Part shown: one piece after another, positions 1-11,649 of the stretch
How positions within the stretch are numbered: position 1 is the stretch's first letter
Layout: every line of letters begins with the position of its first letter
Assembly (NCBI GenBank): GCA_002104985.1
Contig: MCGO01000132.1
Span: 44,758 to 108,757, forward strand
Source of the DNA: Rhizoclosmatium globosum
Lineage: Eukaryota; Chytridiomycota; Chytridiomycetes; Chytridiales; Chytriomycetaceae
Reading direction: 5' to 3'
DNA length: 64,000 nt
Translations under genes and position numbers: made by a program
Notes under the pieces: model-generated
Database searches by the model: none
Told to the model about the DNA's origin: nothing
What the model saw: only the letters and a program-made list of their open reading frames with translations

Positions 1-742
1 TCTGTATCCTATCGCGCACGTCGTTACTTATCGCTATTATATGGGCGTCTTGGCTTTTTACGATGAGCAATATAGAAAGGTACGTTCGTGCTATTTTCTC
101 AAAATTTGGCGGCCAAACTTAATAATTTGGGTAGGCGCAAGATGATCTTTCGTTCGCCCTTATAAACTTTGCACCTTTGACAACCCCCGCAAGAATTCAT
201 AATCGCAAACTTCTCCTCACTCACCTGATTCCTATCAATCTCCTCTCTGGAATTTCCCCCTCAGATGTTGTGTACAGCAATCACCCTGAACTATCTGACT
301 TGTTCGGAGACTTGGTGAATGCAATTGAGGCTGGAAAACTGGGTTCATTTGATGAACTGTTGCAAAGAAAACAGAAAGGGTTGATTCGAGCAGGTGTATA
401 TCTGACAATTGAGCGATGCCGAATAATCTGCTTCAGGAATCTAGCTCGACGAGTGTGAGTATAAATTAGTTCTGCAGTTATAGAGAGGCTGGAAGAAAGA
501 AAACTGACACGTCACTAATTTCCAGATTTCTGATACGCGGCAAACCTACACGGTTAGAGTTACAAGACATTCTCACCGCTGTAACAGTCGCAGGCTGTGA
601 GGCTGATATGGATGAAATTGAATGCATGGTAGCAAACTTAATTGATAAGGGATTATTGAAGGGTTATATCTCACATGAAAAGCTTATGCTGGTATTGAGC
701 CCAAATAACGCGTTTCCCTCTCTGGATTCAGTTCCTGTGTGA
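1..742 (+). CDS. PCID2/THP1-type PCI-domain protein (TREX-2), 5' truncated
   Basis: This is the C-terminal part of a PCI-domain subunit of the TREX-2 mRNA export complex, which works at nuclear pores with a DSS1/Sem1 partner. The gene enters from the left edge. I read exons at 2-79, 135-454 and 526-742, with introns 80-134 and 455-525, both GT-AG and frame-preserving. Family landmarks are the YRYYMG helix near the start, [19 protein letters not shown], the winged-helix start RNLARR and the C-terminal block [20 protein letters not shown], close to animal PCID2. It ends at TGA 740-742. CSN12 is a paralogous alternative, but the C-terminal block fits PCID2 better. The 3' end lies about 180 bp upstream of the next gene on the same strand. 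Confidence 0.85.
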
Positions 743-921
743 AATAATAAATATCAATGTCGGGTATTGTGTTGATCTGAAAAAAAGGGATTTACGTCGC
801 AGTGGGAGCCTCCAAAAAAGAGATCTGCAAGAAACGACTTGCTCTTGATATTGGTCCAACTCACAAACGACACATCGATTTCGCGTGTCCATAAGATTGC
901 CTTGTCACTGATATCCTTCAA

Positions 922-2116
922 ATGAACAACTTTGCGCAAAAAGAGTTCAACACAATTGTGTTTGGAGCCTGTATCTTGTCTGCAAATGCTGGATTTATCA
1001 ACGTTGTGACCCTGGCTGGAGTGTTCTCCGTTACTGTCTCACACGTTGTAAGTGTGTTCGTTTAACCCACAGGCAACAACCTGACTTTGATGATTCCCAA
1101 AGACGGGTAACGTGTCTCGTGTTGCAATATCCATATTTCAGGGAGATTTAACCACAGCCGCGCTCGTAACTTCTATTCTCTTCTCTTTCATGTTTGGCGC
1201 GTTTATATCTGGATATATGGTTGGAGATCATAAGTTTGTGTTGGGGCGATCATATGGATACGCTCTCTTGTTGGAGAGTGTCATGCTATTTATGAGTTAT
1301 ATTTCATTGAAGGGTGAGTTGATTGTGGGAGAGTGGTGTGCTGCGTTTGCTTGTGGACTTCAGGTATGATATCTCATTTTTTATAATTGAAACAAATTGT
1401 TTCGGAATAGAACGCAATGGCCACAAGTTACAGTGGTCTTGTTGTAAGAACAACACACATGACTGGTATTGCAACAGATATTGGAAATATTTTGGGTCAG
1501 GCGTGTAGACAAGACAGTCATGCTGAAGTGTGGAGATTATATGTTCACGTTCCAATCATGATTAGTTATATGGTTGGAGGTGTATTTGGACAGCTAGCAT
1601 GTTTGTTTTCATCAGTGCTATATATGAGTTACTGATACTCTCTTTGCAGATTACTTTCTCCATGAACAATCACTTCTCTTCCCTTGTTTTTTGACTGGAA
1701 TCACAGCTGTCACATATCTTTCCCTGCCCTTTATTCAGGCAGCAACCCAAGCACATCAAGAAAAACAAAATATATTAAAAGAACAAGGCAGAAAACACTC
1801 AAATATGGAGATTCGTCTTGTTGGTGATCCACGTAAAGTTGGTGGGGGCTTAATCCTTACAGACAAGCAGACGGTTTTGAAGGGAACTAGCAATGACTTA
1901 GAAATCAGAGAATTTTTTGGTGATGTGAATAACAGTTTAGATGAGTTGGATATGGAAAGGGGAAAGGGTAAACCAAAGGCAACTCAAGGAGATACAATGA
2001 TTGAGAAAGAAGAAAAAGCGAATCAGTTTACCAGTGTTGGTGGAGTAAAATACACTGGAGTGTATCAAGAGGAGGGAAGCACAGAAGTTTTGACTGCCAA
2101 TCATCCAATGCAATAG
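922..2116 (+). CDS. DUF1275 (YoaK family) multi-pass membrane protein
   Basis: Spliced from four exons (922-1047, 1103-1363, 1411-1600, 1650-2116) this gives about 347 residues. The first half is a run of hydrophobic helices with the family signature: a TGN motif after the first helix (SHVTGN across intron 1), then GLQNAMATSYSGLVVRTTHM and TGIATDIGNILGQ. DUF1275 proteins are membrane proteins of unknown transport or sensing role, common in bacteria and fungi. After the last membrane segment there is a charged hydrophilic tail of about 125 residues, longer than in bacterial members and probably cytosolic. Intron 3 uses an unusual GTTTGT donor, and its exact boundary is inferred from reading frame and the FGQLA-YYFL continuity. 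The chosen ATG at 922 gives a short N-terminus before helix 1. Confidence 0.8.
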
Positions 2117-2630
2117 AGAGAGAAGCATTTATGAGCCTTTTTAAAACGTTATATTCCATTGCTTTTTGAATACTAGTTGTTAAGTTTTAATTTAGCTCTT
2201 TGCAACTGTGGCAACTTTTTTGGAAACAACGTGAAAGCATCCCTTTTATTTTCACAGGGGGTGGTCAAGCCAGTGAGAAGTGTGATTTTTGCAGCAAAAC
2301 GGTCCAAAATACCCATCTAGAATTTGAACAGATGTCACTGCCAAACTGGTGGAAATAATGTGTCCAAACTTTCAAAGTACCATAATATAGTACATATCTA
2401 CTTGTTTTAGGACTGACAGGCTCCATATGCGTTGTTTGGATGGCTTTCAAAATTACATATGTTCAAGAGAAAATGCCTCCAAGAAATTTAAATATGTTCA
2501 CTGAGGACTTGACAGCTCCCTTTTCTGAAGTTTAGGTACATAAGACAAATCTGCTGAATAGTTCATGGCCAGGTTGGTTACCACACAATTGCAAAGTTTA
2601 TGTTATAAAGAGATGTCTCCTGCTTTATGA
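2117..2630. other. Intergenic, AT-rich and CpG-poor, start of the repeat block
   Basis: I see no gene here. Short open stretches on both strands carry no recognisable domain. The sequence shares the low-CpG character of the transposon block that follows (one CpG between 2401 and 2640), so it may be the 5' flank or decayed N-terminal coding part of the pogo-like element. Confidence 0.5.
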
Positions 2631-2631
2631 T

Positions 2632-3845
2632 ATGATGGAAGAAAAGGAAGGCACATGCTCAAGTTTCCACCAGAAGAGTTTGGAAGATCAGGAGATTCTA
2701 CAAAAGAAACAAGGAGATCTTCCAACTAGCCTGCTTTACTATCATGGAATTCATACAAATACTCAATTACAGCTTGATTGTTTGGAAGATCCCAATACAG
2801 CTTCTTCCACGATACCTTTTTCCATTCCAAATTGCAAATGAATTGCACCAATTCATTCACCGTTTAATGTTCAAACCAAGCACACCATTACTCGTCGTGG
2901 AGCCAGGACTGTTAACATTCGCAAACCCAAGGCTACCCATGGAAGTCGTGCTACAGCTGCTTTGGCTGTTACAGCATCAGGCCGTTGTCTTCCAGCTTTT
3001 GTCATATTCAAAGGTAAAAAAAAGGCCCGTGTCTATTGTGAATGCACCACAATTCACAACAAGGTTGCTCCCAAGAAAGCTCTTTTCACTGCTCAAGCAA
3101 ATGCCTGGTGTGATGGACTAGCAATGGAGGCTTGGGTAACAAAAGTAATGAAGCCATTTGCTGCAGAGGAGAAGTCCCATGTCCTCCTCCTGCTGGATTC
3201 CTTTCCAGTCCACTTGATGGCATCTGTGGTCAACTTACTCGAAAAACTAAGAGATGCTCTGCTGCATTTATTTCTGAACCTCCTCCCTTTTCTCTTCAAG
3301 CCATCATCCGAGATACTCAATCTTCTCAGGTAGTTGAGAACTCCTTCATACCTGCCAATCTCCATGTGGTTATTGACAATATAATATCATTGTTCTTTGT
3401 ATTCCTGCAGGGAGCGCATCTAAAACCCAAGTAAGCATTGTTTTCATCACAACCTCACTCACCTCTCCCCTAGCCGTGCAATGTTGGGATCATTCGACCA
3501 TCCAAAGATTGTATGTTTGATTTGCAAACAATGTGGCCCATGAACAACCAACAGTCAGCTATTGGACGCTCTAACATCTGTTCATTCATGATAGATGCCT
3601 GGTCCCGTATCTCTCCCCAGTCCATAATCAATACATTCAGACACATTGGATATATGTCTTCAAGTACTGCTGATGAATTGAAGTGTGGTTTGCCAGAGTT
3701 CTTGTCTGAAGAAGCTGAAAGTCAGGATGATTATTTAGTTGAATTTGGGGTGGCAGTTTATGGAGACATACTGAATGAGGATGGAGACATTGTGATGTTT
3801 GAAGATGAAGAACATGGTTCCGACGATGATGATGACAATGAGTGA
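2632..3845 (+). pseudogene. Degenerate pogo/Tigger-like DDE transposase
   Basis: Pieces of one transposase lie in different frames. A 5' fragment starts at 2632. A core at about 2841-3333 contains a THGSRATAALAVTASGRCLP strand pattern followed by FKGKKK and LLLLDSFPVH, whose Asp is the expected second catalytic acid. A C-terminal part at 3474-3845 reads NVGIIRP, then ISPQSIINTFRHIGY and ends in an acidic tail, as in pogo/Tigger proteins. The IPAGSASKTQ / NVG junction is restored by removing a clean 43-nt intron at 3431-3473. About 150 bp at 3250-3400 do not fit the family and look inserted or decayed. The third catalytic acid, normally Asp in a PLDVG motif, is Asn here (codon 3480-3482). The copy is therefore broken and predicted inactive. 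Confidence 0.75.
3431..3473 (+). other. Spliceosomal intron inside the transposase remnant
   Basis: A GTAAGC donor and a CTAG acceptor 43 nt apart separate KTQ from PCNVGIIRP in the DDE transposase. Removing it joins a motif that is contiguous in the family, which supports a true intron rather than decay. Confidence 0.65.
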
Positions 3846-3870
3846 ATGAGCTGAGAGATTAAGAGTTTAT

Positions 3871-4191
3871 TCAGATCTTACTTCTATGCACATAGCCATG
3901 CCCCCGTTTTGTTGAGATAGTGCATGTAGAGCTTTGTTTTCGCTGTTTGTGTACAACACAGCATCTCCAAGTCTTTCCAACATACTTTGCAGACTGTTCC
4001 ATCAAATACTTTGGTAGAAACCCAACACAACAGCTTGGACTGTCTGTGGTAACTAGAGAGGCCTTCAACGCCTTTTCTGTTCCAAGTTTTACAGCTTCAA
4101 ACTGCAGGCTGTCTCCAACAACAGACTTGCTACAGTCTCCATTTAAGCAGCCTTTGTCATTCATCTCCAGTCCAACAAGGTCGACTTCCAT
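3871..4191 (-). other. Unassigned open stretch, possible transposase tail
   Basis: A 106-codon open frame on the minus strand ends in a Cys/His/Lys-rich segment (KTWRCCVVHKQRKQS) that faintly recalls the basic C-terminal zinc knuckle of piggyBac-type transposases. The Cys spacing does not match well and nothing upstream supports a full element, so this is only a suggestion. It could equally be a chance frame in repeat DNA. Confidence 0.2.
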
Positions 4192-4591
4192 TTCAGCAGT
4201 CTGTTGTCACGTTTGAAAATGTACAAAGAAAATTTGACATGCAATATGACAATAGGGTGCCATATGACCACACAAATTATGGTAGGCATTCAGATTTGCT
4301 GCAAAATTGAGATGACAATGGAAGAAACAGTCTTCAGCTTCAGCAAAATTTCCAGTTAAAGGTTTTGGTAAGTTGACTTTGATACTTTAATGCACTGTAG
4401 CAAAGAGAGAAGGAGTGGAAGCGGTAGTGGTACAAGCTGTGCAACCTTTGCAATCTTGGAGTTTCTTTATTGCATCTGCCAATAAGAAGGTTTCCCTATT
4501 TGGTCAACAGCACCTAAATGTGGCAGTGATGACCCTGCCGTGGCCTCAACAGAGAAGCAATCACAACCGAGCATTCCAATACAATGCCTGA

Positions 4592-5060
4592 ATTGACGTC
4601 TTGCTTCTAAAGGAGGTCACAAGCATTACACCCTTCAATGCTGGACATGGTAAGACTGGTGAGGCTTGGGAACGTGTTGCTACAAAAGTGAAAATGGTCT
4701 CCATAACGACGCCAATGTCAAGCCAGCAGGAAAAAATGCCTTTGAATGCTTCAAAGAGCTCCTGAAAAAGTTCAAGGCTGATGTAATGGAAAGCTTGCAA
4801 GCCTCTGGAACATTCCAGAGGAGGAGTGTGAGCAGTTGTTGTTGGATCTTTGAGATTTGGTTTGTGCCTCACATCCCACCCATTACGCCATGCTAAATCA
4901 GCCAAAACATTAGATTATGATTCTGAAGAGAAGCAAGTTGAAAAGAAGGCAAAGATGTTAAAGGAGAAGGAGCACTGTAAAACCAATGGGGCTGCCATCT
5001 AAGAAGCTGCTGTCAAACTGATGTCTGACAAGGTGGGCAGCTCGAGTCCAAAAAAGGTTG
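4592..5060 (+). pseudogene. Myb/SANT-like partner protein of a Harbinger element, decayed
   Basis: The plus strand reads DVLLLKEVTSITPF, then GEAWERVATKVK and, after frame breaks, ECFKELLKKFK and QASGTFQ, followed by an acidic stretch ending LLLDL and a Lys/Glu-rich region at 4920-5000. This order (a Trp-containing Myb/SANT-like helix, an FK-LLKKFK helix, an ASGT-EE motif, then a coiled region) is that of the small DNA-binding protein found beside Harbinger-type transposases in fungi and oomycetes. At least two frameshifts and several stops interrupt it. It converges on the transposase remnant at 5066-5660. Confidence 0.55.
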
Positions 5061-5065
5061 AGAGC

Positions 5066-5660
5066 TCATTTTCTCCCTTGCCGCAAGTCAACATGTTTGT
5101 AAGCAACATTATAATAAACACCAATTAGTTGCAACCACAGCTTTAAATTGTGGTGGAAGTTGACAAAGGCCCAGTTTGCAACTATGAGCCCAAATGCCCA
5201 TTCAACTGTTACGCGCACTCTTCTTATTGCCTTGTTGAATGCATCCTGCTCTTTTGTCAACTGAGCACCCTTGACGGGAGAAACCAACCAACCTTTTATT
5301 AATCTGTAGGCAGGATTGCCATACACCAAACGCCAATTGAAGTTGAGTGCTACAGAAAAGATGTCTATGCAAAGGAGATAAAAATCATTGTGAGATCCAG
5401 ATATGCAGGACAACTGATTGATTGCCTCTGTTCTAAATGCCATATCCAGGCATGGAAAAGCAAATATCCAGAATTTGTTCCAGTTTTGCCACAAACCATT
5501 GCCGGCTCTTCTTTTCTGCATCATACATCAGCCATCATGATATTGAGGATTTTATTGAACGTTGCTCCAGAAAGACGCATGAACTGAGAAGTGGCAGACA
5601 CACTCGGACGCCAAAAATTGCCCATCAACAGAAGTTGCAAGTGACGCAGCAAGTGCAACT
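5066..5660 (-). pseudogene. Harbinger-type (DDE_Tnp_4) transposase remnant
   Basis: The C-terminal catalytic half is readable over 152 codons: LVYGNPAYRL, then SPVKGAQLTKEQDAFNKAI, VRVTVEWAFG and FHHNLKL. This matches the DDE_Tnp_4 pattern of a GDPAY block, a KGA-LT-EQ-FN block and a VEWAFG block carrying the last catalytic Glu. In the second catalytic position the expected Asp is Asn (codon at 5315-5317). Upstream, about 5550-5650, a further piece (RPSVSATSQFMRLSGATFNK) belongs to the N-terminal part but is separated by a stop, and the middle of the protein is missing. The copy is truncated and predicted dead. Confidence 0.7.
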
Positions 5661-5729
5661 GCCACGCAACATGGCAAGATCAAACCAAAGACAGGCTTTC
5701 AAAATTGTATGTAGTTGGCAATGAAGTGG

Positions 5730-7380
5730 CTAAAAATTGAAATGCCGGCAGAGCTGATCTGGAAGAGCTGCCCGAGGTCTGCTGGAAAAAGGCCGGAAGA
5801 GACAAAAAATAAAAATTTTGTTGACCTTTTGCTCTGCTTTAACGTACTTGGAACCGCCCCTTATAGCTTGTGACTCACAATCACAAACTTCTGGATTTTC
5901 TGATTTGTCATAAAAAGGCAGAATGCAATGTTAGATCTGTATTCCAGCACAATCTCTCAGTTTGACCATAAACCAGAGCGAACTATTCATGAGATACATT
6001 TTCAACCAAGAATACAGCAATGTTTAGATGATACAACAGGTCCTAAAACCTGTCATTTGGGTCCGTTTCAGAAAAAAAAAAGATTTTATATTCACTTTAT
6101 AAATTTTTGGCTGTGAATGCTAGGCTCGGTTCCAGCCTCTCCTCTCTCTTTTTCTTAGGGACATTTTTCTCTGGAGGAGAGGCTGGTCCGAAATCACTGT
6201 TCAAAGTGGCCAGCTGTAATAAAGCCTTAAAGTGACAAAATCAGTAGTTTCAGCAATACTAAACATATGGAGTCTGAGGGCGGGTGATAGATTTTGGCTC
6301 TGTTCTTAGTAAGTTGGATCAGTAAGAGTCGATTTATGGGATATCCGCCCAAAACGAAAATGGAGAGGCTGGATTTGATCCTATGTGAATGCAGGAATGG
6401 GTTATTGTGTATCTGATGTGTATCTGCCTGCTTGGTGGTGGTGGTGGTTGGTGGCATGGGAGTTGTGGAGAAAACAATATTTCCAGACACTGGCTGCAAA
6501 TAATACCACAATTACTTTCAAAGTTATTTCCTTTTTTGGAATAGTTTTTGTCTTTTTGATAAATTTCTTGTGCAACACAAACGAAGAAGAATAATAGGAG
6601 ACATTTGTTGTGGAGTTGTTATAATGCATGCAATCATTTTTTCCCTTCTTGAATAAAACTTATTGATTTTGTACCTGAGTTGAATACGGGTTTTTTAGTT
6701 GCGCCTAAAGCTATTGTTGGTGCTGGCAGTAACATCCAAAGCTACCAGTTATGGAAAATCGATTCCAGATCTTGGTATTCCAGAGTATGGGATGTTGATT
6801 TTGACGGAGCATGGTTTGTTGTTGAAGGGGTAGCAGGCGTTGCTGAATTACGGGAGCGCTGTTATTATTTTGTTGTTGTTTCTTTGATTATGCTTCTCAG
6901 GATTCTGAGGCTTGCAGTTGCTGAAGTCCTTGGTGGAACTGGCTGGAATACCAAAATATACTGGTGGACATGGTTTGAGAATCGTAACAGCGGCAGCAGT
7001 GTGAGTGTTCTTTTGGATTTTGTTGCTGTTGTGGCTAAATATTATTTGATCACAGGGACTCATTATTTCGGGGATACTGGGCTTTTGAATGCAATATATG
7101 TTCTTTGAGTTGTTGACTCCTTGTTTTATGTTCATAGATCTTAATTTCTGGGTATGTAGGTAGCAAACACAAAATTCATTCTTCATAATCCACATCAAGT
7201 TTCTCACCGTTTATATAAACAAGAAACACTTGTAGCAGAATCTCAGGCAAAATGTATGCTCCCTTCTGAATAATTCATAATCACAAAAACTTTTGTTTTA
7301 TTGAATTACAAAATTGTCACAAAATCCATCTGGCTGGCCATCAAACAAAATGTCACAAAGATTTCTTTGTAAGAAAAGTC
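5730..7380. other. Repeat-block spacer with no convincing gene
   Basis: Open frames of 60-140 codons occur on both strands (for example 6680-7108 plus and 6848-7207 minus), but they overlap antisense to each other, have hydrophobic low-complexity translations and match no domain I know. A TGG-rich microsatellite lies near 6432-6460. A 13-bp inverted repeat is listed separately. Confidence 0.5.
6132..6186. repeat. 13-bp perfect inverted repeat (hairpin)
   Basis: CCAGCCTCTCCTC at 6132-6144 is the exact reverse complement of GAGGAGAGGCTGG at 6174-6186, with a 29-nt loop. It could be the fold-back of a small inverted-repeat element or a terminal repeat relic; no target-site duplication is obvious. 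Confidence 0.5.
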
Positions 7381-7559
7381 TCTATAATTGTCAAAGATAC
7401 ACTTGAACCCACTAATATTGCCAAATCAAATGCACCATGCTGCAAGCAGTTTTGTGACTGATAACTTCTGCAACAATTTGTGTCATCTAAGTGCCACCCT
7501 CTACCAAATGAAATCTTATAGCAGAGGGATTTCAGGTACAAGACTACTAGGAAATTACT

Positions 7560-9662
7560 TCTCAGCAGATAACCTTGGCAAAACAGCAAATGGAACACGA
7601 TTTCCCCTGTTCGACAAGACTGACTACAACTGGTTTAGGAAGCTAACAACTGCTTTGAACAGGAAGGACACCACCAACAGAACCAGACTCAGTCTTACAA
7701 AAAGGGCAAGACCAAACCCGTTTGCAACAGAGCCCACAGCCAGTGTGGCCTGGGTAAAAAGCGCAAGATAGTCACTTGGAATGACCCTCAAACAGAAGAA
7801 CAACATTATGGAGAAATCATAGAAATTGAGCAAGACGAAGGAACAACAATACACAGACTCCATCTTTATGTTGAACGAAATGACCAGGGATTCATACAGA
7901 ATGGAAAATGTATACCTTACAAACGAGACGGCTTCATGAACATATGTTCGAACAAAGACCAGTCAAATAAACTCTATGAACTTGCTGACATAACAAATGA
8001 ACAACCAGCAGAAGACCCACAGCAATCTACATCCCGCCAAATAATAGAATGAAAGACAATAACATCTGCAAAAGACTCAATACCAAGGGAAACCAATGAC
8101 CTCAAAACCAAGCATGAAAGCCCACTTGGAGTGACAGAGGAGGAAAAAAGAGCAGCAAACTATTTTGAAGGTCCACATGAGCTGATCACGGCTATTAGAG
8201 CACTGAAAGCCCAAGAGTGTAATACAAGAGACGCCATATACTCAGACGGATCTCTTACATTTATCAATGGAAAGCCCAGTGAATGCCTGGGACGGCACCC
8301 AAAAAGGGAGAAGAATCAACTTTGGAATTGAGGGAAATGCATCCTCAACCAACGCAGAAATCAATGCTGTCCTCCTGGGAGTAAACGGACCAACAGATAT
8401 GTACATTGACAAAATGGCAGTTATTCCAACAAAAGTCTGGAAAGAAGCAACTTCAACATCAAATGAAGCAAATTATTCACACTGTCTAATGCATATACTG
8501 CTGCTCAAATGTGCCATATCACTAAATCCATAACAGGACTACTCCCAGCACTACATCATGTAAAGTCCCATACAGGTGTCCCCTAATGAACTGGCAGACT
8601 CAGGTGCAAATGATGGACGTATGGCTCCAGTACTCAAAATGAAACTAGACAGTCGTCAATCACTCATCTTTGGCCTCACATTTACACTACTACAAAGAGA
8701 CCACAAACAAACACCAGTGAAGCTCACAGTCACTACAGAAAATGGGACATCAACGCTATGCACTGGCTGCTACCAGTACAATCTGAGATGCGTCGGAGAC
8801 ACCAAGATGCATACCCCAATGGAACATACCGTGTAGACCACCATGAGGAAGAAACAAATGATCATCTTTGGAGCTGTATAGAAACAGAAGCAATCGGGAT
8901 GGAGATATGGGAAGATATGATCACACTGCTTGTAAAACAAACTGGACCCCCCAAAAAGAGGAAAAGAAATGAAAACACAGTGGACAGACAAAGCAACAAA
9001 GCAAACAAAGCCAAAATTAGGTCATGGCTCCCACCACAACCAAGAGATGAGATAGGCATTGAAGCTGATAAATTGACGTTCACCCATATTGCTGGATATG
9101 GACTCATACTAAATGTTATGCACAGAATTTTGGAAAAGTGTGGTATCAAGAAGCCCCAAACACAACATATGATTATACCGACAACATGGAAGGAACTTAC
9201 AATGATGGTAAGGAAAGAATCTGGAAACCAAGTTGTGACAAAACCACAGCATGGGAGGAAACAAACCAAATAACTGCAACAATCAAGGCCATACAAAATA
9301 ACACCAAACAGAAGCATGAGAGACCCAGAAACAAGCCAAAAGAAGGCAAATGGAAACACAAAACAACAGAGATAAATGAAGGTACACGTTGCCAACACTG
9401 TATGAAACCACTTAGCACAGATGAACCCCACAAGTATGGCGGATCCTATGGACACCAGATAAGAGCCATTGATATGATATCATCAGATAACATGGGAATA
9501 AGGAAAATCTCACCGGGAATAATAAACACACTTGCAACCTACATGGACCAAAACACAAGGGAAGAGGAATTCTGCTATAACCATTCTACAACAAATGCAA
9601 CGCTGTCAACCCGGAAGATCAAGATAATCCTGTCCATTTCCGGCCACAACAACAAATCATAG
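7560..9662 (+). pseudogene. Non-LTR-type retroelement 3' region: RNase H domain plus Cys-rich tail, frameshifted
   Basis: The plus strand carries a recognisable RNase H fold in broken frames. AIYSDGSL near 8218 supplies the first Asp, NASSTNAEINAVL near 8345 the Glu, MYIDKMAVIP near 8400 the next Asp, and NELADSGAND near 8586 the last Asp, the last read one frame away from the preceding HTG. A zinc-knuckle-like segment follows (YRVDHHEEETNDHLWSC) and then a C-terminal region with RIWKPSCDKTTAWEE and CQHCMK motifs at 9138-9662. This order matches the ends of RNase H-bearing retroelements abundant in early-diverging fungi. Upstream, 7560-8050 reads as a Lys-rich linker in two frames. I found no reverse transcriptase domain, so the copy appears 5' truncated as well as frameshifted. 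Confidence 0.6.
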
Positions 9663-11640
9663 TTAAATCTCCAGAGAAAATTGACTACGACAGCAAATGC
9701 ATTAATCTTCAATCACGAGATTCATTTTTCCAAGTTCTCCCTTGTCCAGAGCCACCACAACCATAGAAACTCTGTTTCCTTGTGATTCTTGTCAAGGAAG
9801 CAACTTTGAACTCCAATGGATGAGAAATGAATCTCCAACACCCAATCCAATCAACCTCGACGCGAGCTGATCATGTTTTTGATTTTCACTGCTCAAGCCA
9901 GTCATCTATCCATGTTCCACCACAACGTGGTCCATTACGAGCAATTTGAGAGCTAGAAATGTGCTGCAAAGAAGAATCAAACATTTCAGTGCAACGTAGA
10001 GGATTCAACGAGTTGAAACAGAGCTGGAAGTCACTTCCACGTCCACATCTGGCCCCTAATTAGACACCAACAACCTCAATCATTAATTTGTGAACAGTCT
10101 AATAAAGCACTCATTAGCAAGGGCAAACATTTACACTTACATCCGCTTCACCCTTGTAGTCCACCACATCGACTTTGCTGTCCCGTCTCATCTCTCAAGC
10201 ACACCTGAAGGAAACCATAAGATTCCGTACCGTAACACTAGAACAACAGACTTGCCATTAAATGAGTCATCTATTGAATTGAAACAGTAACAGTAATCTG
10301 AAACTCTCCACATCCACCATCACCGAGCTGCTTCTAACTGGTATTGTATTGCCAACAATGATTGAGAGGACTGCCGCTTTCCAGGCTAGGATTGTCACCA
10401 TGCAATTACAAGTTTTCTGACAAGTCTCCTCTTAGAAAACTTGGACCTGTCCACTAATAAAAACTAGGAAGAACTACAGGTACTATTCAATGTTCCCCCT
10501 GTGATATATTATGGCAACCTACAAAAGCAAGTTCTGGTCCTTCTGGTTCTAGTCCTGCTGTATTTCGAACTGAAAGGTTGATCCCTTGCAACACCGGTGA
10601 CAGTAGCAGTTGCAGTGAACATCAAAGATTTAATTACGCTTTTAATTACGTTTATTGGGTGTATATAAAGCCAATAATCGCCAGGATTGCTGTAATCTGC
10701 CTTCCTTTTTCCCTCACTTACCTTTTCAACACACTGCCTAAATTGAAAATCGAAATACAATGTGATTGCACATTTCTCGTAGTGCTGACCAAAAGTGGTG
10801 TGCTGGTGGTTTACAATCATGTCAATTCCCGAGACTGAGCTGCAAAAGAGCCAGGTGTTCAATAACAGTCAAAACCAGCGTATTTGAAAAGGACGGAACA
10901 GCTATGAGCTGTTTTGATTACCTATGTGTTAACATTTAGGAGGATGTCGAGTAGTTAAATGAGAGGGAGGCTAAGATGCCTTTGATGCTGACAAGAAGTC
11001 TATTTTAATGAGATAATGCCAGGGAAGAAGTCTCCTGGGTACGGCAGCTGTTGGGTTATAAGATGGTGGGTATTGTGACTGTCAACCAATCACTGCCATA
11101 TCCATGTTGTCCGTTATGAATACCTTAAAAAGGTCACCACAAATGAGGAATTTCAGTGCACGCTTTCTCGTCGCCATCACCAACACAGACAGACAAGCAA
11201 CGCCACTGAACAGTGGTGTTGAATAGATTCTTCCTAAAAACTAATATTTGCGAGAAAATGATATGCCACTCAGTGTACAGAGGACTGTTACCTTTTTATC
11301 TCCTCTGAGACCTTGTTTTGTTATTTGGACAACAAGCACATCTTGCTGTTGGGCTACATTGTTTGACAGGATCAAAACTGAGATAAAGCCAATGGATACT
11401 TTTGGTTGAGTGGGTGTTTGGTTTAATTGCTAATAATTGGGTGTTGTGGATTTCCATAAAAATCTAAACCAGGAGGCATTTACAACCATGTTGCAGGATT
11501 ACTCACAAACTGTCTCACTTCAAGGGATCAAATTTAGTAGTAAGTTTTTTTGGTTTTGAACTTCTGTCACTCCAAGAATACATGCATTCTTCACCAGCAC
11601 CTACACAAGTGTCTACACAGTAAATCATCATTTTTCAGAT
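9663..11640. other. Repeat-derived intergenic DNA, no gene recognised
   Basis: Scattered frames up to 117 codons (for example 10509-10862 minus, 10578-10838 plus) overlap each other and show no domain. From 11253 on there is not a single CpG until 12049. I see no RNA gene and no intact element. Confidence 0.5.
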
Positions 11641-11649
11641 TTAACTTTG

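Noticed and set aside
4561..4905. 114-codon minus-strand frame
   Set aside because: Shadow of the plus-strand Myb/SANT-like remnant, which shows family motifs.
6425..6465. TGG microsatellite as a funct
   Set aside because: A short trinucleotide run with interruptions; nothing links it to a gene or regulatory role.
6680..7108. 142-codon plus-strand frame starting in repeat DNA
   Set aside because: Gly/Val/Trp-rich low-complexity translation, overlapped by an equally long minus-strand frame, no family match.
8862..9455. 197-codon minus-strand open frame, Phe/Leu/Cys-rich
   Set aside because: It is the antisense shadow of the Lys/Asn/Thr-rich retroelement tail; the hydrophobic run is the complement of AAA/ACA codons and matches no membrane family.
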